From NCBI GenBank assembly GCA_959020715.1, contig CAUESV010000004.1, positions 1-64,000 on the forward strand: a stretch of DNA of 64,000 bases, given 5' to 3'. This document shows, in pieces, positions 60,806 through 64,000 of the stretch. Positions within the stretch are counted from its first letter, which is position 1, and the number at the start of each line of letters is the position of its first letter. Both the position numbers and the translations under genes were made by a program. This stretch comes from an uncultured Collinsella sp. (GTDB taxonomy: Bacteria > Actinomycetota > Coriobacteriia > Coriobacteriales > Coriobacteriaceae). The notes beneath the pieces were generated by a model, which saw only the letters and a program-made list of their open reading frames with translations, was not told where the DNA came from and did not search any database.

Positions 60806-61498
60806 ATGGAACAGCACCAGCATTATCAGAGCCTGCAAGACCAGGCATACAACGCATTGCGCTCCAAGATCATCTATGCCGAGCTCAAGCCCGGCACGCG
60901 CCTTTCGGCGATTGGTCTGGAAAAGGAGACGGGAATCGGGCGCACGCCCATTCGCGAGTCCTTTGTGCGCCTGCGTGAGCAGGAGCTGGTGGAAACGCGT
61001 CCAAAAAGCGGCACCTACGTCTCTAAGATCAGCATGGAGCGCGCCGAGAACGCCTGTTTCTTGCGCGAGAAACTCGAAAGAAGCGTGCTTATTAAATGCT
61101 GTTCGGCCGCCACGCCCGAGCAAAAACATCGGCTCGAGCAGATTCTTGCCGAGTCCGAGTCGCTCGACCATAGCGAGACGCGTCGCTTTTTTGATCTGGA
61201 CAACCTGTTCCATGAGACATGTTTTGAGATTGCCGGCCGCCACATGCTGTGGGGTTGGATGAAGAGCGTCAACACGCATTTTGAGCGATACAACTGGTTG
61301 CGTATGGTGTCGCAGGACCTAGATTGGGAGCCGATTCGTCGACAACATCGTCGGATTCTCGAGGCCATTAAGAGGGGCGATACCGATGCGGCGAGCTATC
61401 TGGCCGAGACGCACTTGCACCTGATGCCCGAGGAGCAGGGCCCGGTTATCGCCCTGCATCCCGACTATTTCGAGCTGCCCAAAGACTCGGCCATCTAA
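60806..61498 (+). CDS. GntR/FadR-family (FCD domain) regulator
   Basis: A 230-residue regulator. It has an N-terminal winged helix (YNALRSKIIYAELKPGTRLS, GIGRTPIRESFVRLREQELVETRPKSGTYV) and a C-terminal all-helical FCD domain with likely metal-binding His (FHETCFEIAGRHMLW, QHRRILEAI). Relatives such as UxuR/ExuR respond to uronates, so it is a second candidate regulator of this island. ATG 60806 follows GAGGG at 4 nt; GTG 60764 would add 14 residues and is less likely. Divergent from kduD. Confidence 0.87.
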   Translation: MEQHQHYQSLQDQAYNALRSKIIYAELKPGTRLSAIGLEKETGIGRTPIRESFVRLREQELVETRPKSGTYVSKISMERAENACFLREKLERSVLIKCCSAATPEQKHRLEQILAESESLDHSETRRFFDLDNLFHETCFEIAGRHMLWGWMKSVNTHFERYNWLRMVSQDLDWEPIRRQHRRILEAIKRGDTDAASYLAETHLHLMPEEQGPVIALHPDYFELPKDSAI

Positions 61499-61516
61499 CT
61501 CGTCCCCTTAGATTAG

Positions 61517-61588
61517 TTGCGGCGAAATAGGGACTGTTTTGCGGCTTTGGCGGCTTTGGCGGCGTAAGCAGTCCGTATTTCACCGCAA
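61517..61588. repeat. Inverted repeat of family B, copy 2
   Basis: The arms 61517-61536 (TTGCGGCGAAATAGGGACTG) and 61569-61588 pair with two mismatches. The arm sequence matches the copy at 56422, and the loop holds a short GGCTTTGGC direct repeat. It follows the gntR stop. Confidence 0.7.
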
Positions 61589-61617
61589 GTGCGGGGGCGG
61601 GTGCTGTCGGGGCATAA

Positions 61618-61692
61618 AAAGGCTGTGGCGCCGCTTGGAGGAAAAGACCGGAAGCAAGGGCCCATTCCTCCAGACGGCGCCGCAGCTATTTT
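61618..61692. repeat. Intergenic hairpin with bidirectional A/T flanks
   Basis: GGCTGTGGCGCCG and CGGCGCCGCAGCT pair (wobbles allowed), with an inner TGGAGGAA/TTCCTCCA stem. AAAAA lies before and ATTTT after, so it may terminate transcription both ways. Confidence 0.65.
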
Positions 61693-61749
61693 GATAGCTA
61701 GACTTTTGTCGAAGTGGCTCAGTTGGGCGCAATCGCCAACCGAGTAGGA

Positions 61750-61850
61750 AAAGCGGCTCGGGGGCGTGTCGCTTCCGTCACGTTCTATCAGCATACAAGA
61801 CGGTTTCGGTTCTTGTTCGTGACGGAAACGGCGCGCTTCCGAGCCGTTTT
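61750..61850. repeat. Intergenic inverted repeat, 33-nt arms
   Basis: The arms 61750-61782 and 61818-61850 pair over most of 33 nt, with strong ends (CGGCTCGG and TTCCGTCACG) and a middle part mixing wobbles and mismatches. The loop is 35 nt. Part of a 450-nt gene-free gap between convergent gntR and eda. Confidence 0.7.
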
Positions 61851-61853
61851 AAA

Positions 61854-61877
61854 GGGGCGCGGCCTCGGTCGCGCCCC
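61854..61877 (-). terminator. Terminator of eda
   Basis: GGGGCGCG / CGCGCCCC, 8-bp GC stem, with TTTAAAA after it in the minus direction, 74 nt past the eda stop. Confidence 0.65.
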
Positions 61878-61950
61878 CACGATAGAGAGCGAGTCAAGCG
61901 GGGAAGTCAAGCAGAAAATCCACCATTTCACCCCGTCTCAGGCAGCAGGG

Positions 61951-62592
61951 TTAGCCGCGGACCTTCTTGACGACGTCCATGGCCTCGCGGGCGATCTGCT
62001 CGACCTTGGAGAAGTCGCCGTCGGCGAACAGGGCGGGCTTGACCATCCAGGTGCCACCGCAGGCGATGATGGCGGAGGAGCTCAGGTACTCCTCGACGTT
62101 GGCAGTGTTCACGCCGCCGGTGGGCATAAAGCGATGACCGACAAACGGAGCAGCGAGGGCCTTGATGGTGTTGAGGCCGCCATACTGAGCCGCGGGGAAG
62201 AATTTGGTGACCTTGAGGCCCAGGTTCTCGGCGGCGGTGACCTCGGAGGGGGTCACGGTGCCGGGCAGCACGGGCAGGTCGATGTCGATGCAGTGTTTCA
62301 CGACGTCCTCGTTGTAACCCGGGGAGACGATGAACTTGGCACCGGCGGCGCGGGCCTGCTCAACCTGCTCGACGGTCAGGACAGTGCCGGCGCCAACGCA
62401 CATCTCGGGCTCGGCCTCGGCCATGGCGGCGATGCACTCGGCGGCGCAAGCGGTGCGGAAGGTGACCTCGGCGGACTTCATGCCGGCTGCCATAAGGGCG
62501 TGAGCGAGGGGGGCGGCATCCTCGACCTTGTCGAGCACGACGACCGGGACGATGCCCAGGGATTCAAGCGTGGTGTAGAACTGATCGAACAT
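61951..62592 (-). CDS. eda: 2-keto-3-deoxy-6-phosphogluconate (KDPG) aldolase
   Basis: Splits KDPG into pyruvate and glyceraldehyde-3-phosphate, the last step of the uronate route. A 213-residue class I aldolase. Glu in AEVTFRT, GAGTVLT, the Schiff-base Lys in VTKFFPA and MPTGGV are present. ATG 62592 behind AAAGGAA is chosen. It lies 255 nt downstream of kdgK on the same strand, separated by a palindrome. Confidence 0.95.
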   Translation of the reverse strand: MFDQFYTTLESLGIVPVVVLDKVEDAAPLAHALMAAGMKSAEVTFRTACAAECIAAMAEAEPEMCVGAGTVLTVEQVEQARAAGAKFIVSPGYNEDVVKHCIDIDLPVLPGTVTPSEVTAAENLGLKVTKFFPAAQYGGLNTIKALAAPFVGHRFMPTGGVNTANVEEYLSSSAIIACGGTWMVKPALFADGDFSKVEQIAREAMDVVKKVRG

Positions 62593-62641
62593 GGTGTTCC
62601 TTTCGATGTGAGGCGCGCACGGGCGCGTGATTGCCAAAGAA

Positions 62642-62726
62642 GATTGGCCATGAGCCGGTTCCGGATTGGTTATCGGAGGCACTGCTTGGGTCACAAGCAA
62701 TTTCGGAACCGGCTACGAGGCCAGTC
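62642..62726. repeat. Nested inverted repeat between kdgK and eda
   Basis: The outer GATTGGCC/GGCCAGTC (one wobble) encloses AGCCGGTTCCG (62653-62663) / CGGAACCGGCT (62704-62714), which encloses GCTTG-GGTCA-CAAGC: three stacked stems. No T run is seen. Confidence 0.7.
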
Positions 62727-62847
62727 GTGAAGGAATGCCAGACAAAACCGGAATGGGACTAAGTGGTTCTACCTGGCCGGAGGAATCGGGGAGCGGGCTG
62801 CAGAGGTATGGGAATGGAAAGCTGCAGTCCGCGGAATGGGGAACGAA

Positions 62848-63882
62848 TTAACGGGCGACGCGGGTGCCACCGTCGGCGGCGTTGGCCACAGCGGCGATCT
62901 CGTCGGCGGTCACCAGATTGGAATCGCCCTTGATGGTGAGCTTGAGGATCGAGGCCGCGATGGCGTAGTTGACGGCATCCTGCGGGTCAAAGTCGTTGAT
63001 GAGGGCATGGACGAGGCCGGCGTTGAAAGCGTCGCCGGCGGCAACGCCCTCGAGCACATGCACGTCGTGAGCAGGGGAGAACCAGTGCTCGCCGCTCTCG
63101 GCGTCAAAGAGCATGCCCATCCAGATGGAGCGCTCGACGCAGGAGATGTTGCGGACGACCGAGGCGACCTTCTTGCAACCGTACTCGGCGCAGATCTGAC
63201 GGGCCATCTCGACGTAGGTGTCGCGCTCCTCGATGCCGTGGGCAAGGGAGCCGGAGACGCAGGTCATACCGAGGCCGGCAGGCGCGTCCTCGTCGTTGGC
63301 GATGCAAATGTCGACGAGCGGCAGGAGCTCCTTCATGGTTGCCTGCGACTTCTCGGGCGACCACATCTTGCCGCGATAGTTAACGTCGCACACGGTGGTG
63401 ATGCCCTTGGCGCGGCAGGCGGTAAGGGCATCCTTGCAGGCGGCGGCCATCTCGTCGGACACAGCGGGCGTCACGCCGGAGAAGTAGAAGACGTCAATGC
63501 CCTCGAGAATCTCGTTCCAATCAAAGACTTCGCGCTTGGCCATGTTGATGGCAGAGTACTTGCGGTCGTAGACGCAGCCGTTGCCGCGTTGCGAGGCACC
63601 GATCTCAAACACATAGGAGCCAAGACGGTCGCCCTGACGCACGACGCGCGTGGTGTCGACGTCGTAGACCTTCAGCGAACGCAGGGCGCACTCGCCCAGA
63701 CGGTTGGCCGGGACAACGGAGACGTAAGCGGCCTTGTCGCCTTGGTAAGCCAGTGAAAGCGCGGTGTTTGCCTCGGCGCCGCCGTAGCGGACATCAAACT
63801 CGGTCGCTTGCTCAATGCGCAGATGGTCTTTGGGCGAGAGCCTCATCATGATCTCGCCGAAGGTAAGAACCGTTTTACCCAT
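62848..63882 (-). CDS. kdgK: 2-keto-3-deoxygluconate kinase (PfkB family)
   Basis: Phosphorylates KDG to KDPG. A 344-residue ribokinase-fold enzyme: N-terminal LTFGEIMMRLSPKD, the sugar-binding GGAEANTALSLAYQG, and the catalytic GVAAGDAFNAGLVHAL (Asp base, anion hole). ATG 63882 follows AAGGAGCT; the longer frame to 63969 runs through a palindrome and is not used. It joins both uronate branches (UxaA product and KduD product) to Eda. Confidence 0.94.
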   Translation of the reverse strand: MGKTVLTFGEIMMRLSPKDHLRIEQATEFDVRYGGAEANTALSLAYQGDKAAYVSVVPANRLGECALRSLKVYDVDTTRVVRQGDRLGSYVFEIGASQRGNGCVYDRKYSAINMAKREVFDWNEILEGIDVFYFSGVTPAVSDEMAAACKDALTACRAKGITTVCDVNYRGKMWSPEKSQATMKELLPLVDICIANDEDAPAGLGMTCVSGSLAHGIEERDTYVEMARQICAEYGCKKVASVVRNISCVERSIWMGMLFDAESGEHWFSPAHDVHVLEGVAAGDAFNAGLVHALINDFDPQDAVNYAIAASILKLTIKGDSNLVTADEIAAVANAADGGTRVAR

Positions 63883-63926
63883 GGTCGCGCAGCTCCTTCT
63901 TGCTCGTGCGTACACCTTATATATGG

Positions 63927-63982
63927 CGTTGGCACGGAGGTGCCAAGACGGTAGGGTGCATCTTTGCACCTCCGTGCCAACG
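63927..63982. repeat. Inverted repeat upstream of kdgK
   Basis: The arms 63927-63943 (CGTTGGCACGGAGGTGC) and 63966-63982 are perfectly complementary over 17 bp with a 22-nt loop. It lies 45 nt before the kdgK start, near the window edge; it may belong to the gene beyond the window. Confidence 0.75.
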
Positions 63983-64000
63983 CTTGCCGAAATCGGTTTA

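Overview
The window reads as a chromosome segment of a high-GC, gut-type actinobacterium, most like Collinsella or another Coriobacteriia. This rests on the GC-rich third codon positions, GTG/TTG starts and protein flavour. It also rests on the gene mix: Feo iron uptake with a FeoB-associated Cys-rich protein, VanRS-like and PhoBR-like two-component pairs, tandem YhgE/Pip proteins, lactate racemase genes and a pectin/uronate cluster. The genus call is inference, since no rRNA gene is present. I saw no CRISPR array, prophage, transposase or replication origin.

Layout. 1-800: two identical tRNA-Arg(ACG) units, each with its own promoter and terminator, plus the 3' stump of a third. 802-3426: a large protein of unknown function, then tRNA-Ser(GCT). 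3558-10256: a D-Ala-D-Ala carboxypeptidase divergent from a VanRS-like pair, then pstB with a PhoBR-like pair. 10452-13056: a CpsC/CpsD/CpsB exopolysaccharide-control trio and a GNAT acetyltransferase. 13259-28137: htpG, two YhgE/Pip proteins, an EamA transporter, an M20 amidohydrolase, an MFS remnant, hisS and ppc. 28556-33179: a lactate racemase locus, with larA-larD on + and larB-larC-tetR on -. 33294-39887: serB, aspS, an HPr-like protein, and feoA-feoA-feoB with a small Cys-rich protein.

40013-63882 is a pectin/uronate catabolic island. It holds a LacI regulator, uxaC-uxaB-uxaA, a GPH-family symporter, a GH28 protein, a CE8 pectinesterase fused to an alpha/beta-hydrolase, an SGNH esterase, GH105, a sugar epimerase-like protein, two flavin/Fe-S oxidoreductases, an RpiB-like isomerase, a KduD-type dehydrogenase, a GntR regulator, eda and kdgK. 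These proteins form a closed route. Methylated or acetylated oligogalacturonides are imported, de-esterified and cut in the cytoplasm. Galacturonate runs through UxaC/UxaB/UxaA to 2-keto-3-deoxygluconate (KDG). Unsaturated uronates reach KDG through the RpiB-like isomerase and KduD. KdgK and Eda then give pyruvate and glyceraldehyde-3-phosphate. A 16-bp palindrome, AGGTGAACGTTCACCT and variants, recurs in front of uxaC, the symporter, GH105 and kduD. It is very probably the operator of the LacI protein.

The other striking layer is intergenic. Many gaps hold long, often perfect inverted repeats with arms of 15 to 33 bp. At least two of them (28161-28287 and 30636-30760) share conserved 12-nt joints between inner and outer stems although the stems themselves are unrelated in sequence. 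A third (59417-59526) looks like a diverged member. This is the best candidate here for an undescribed element.
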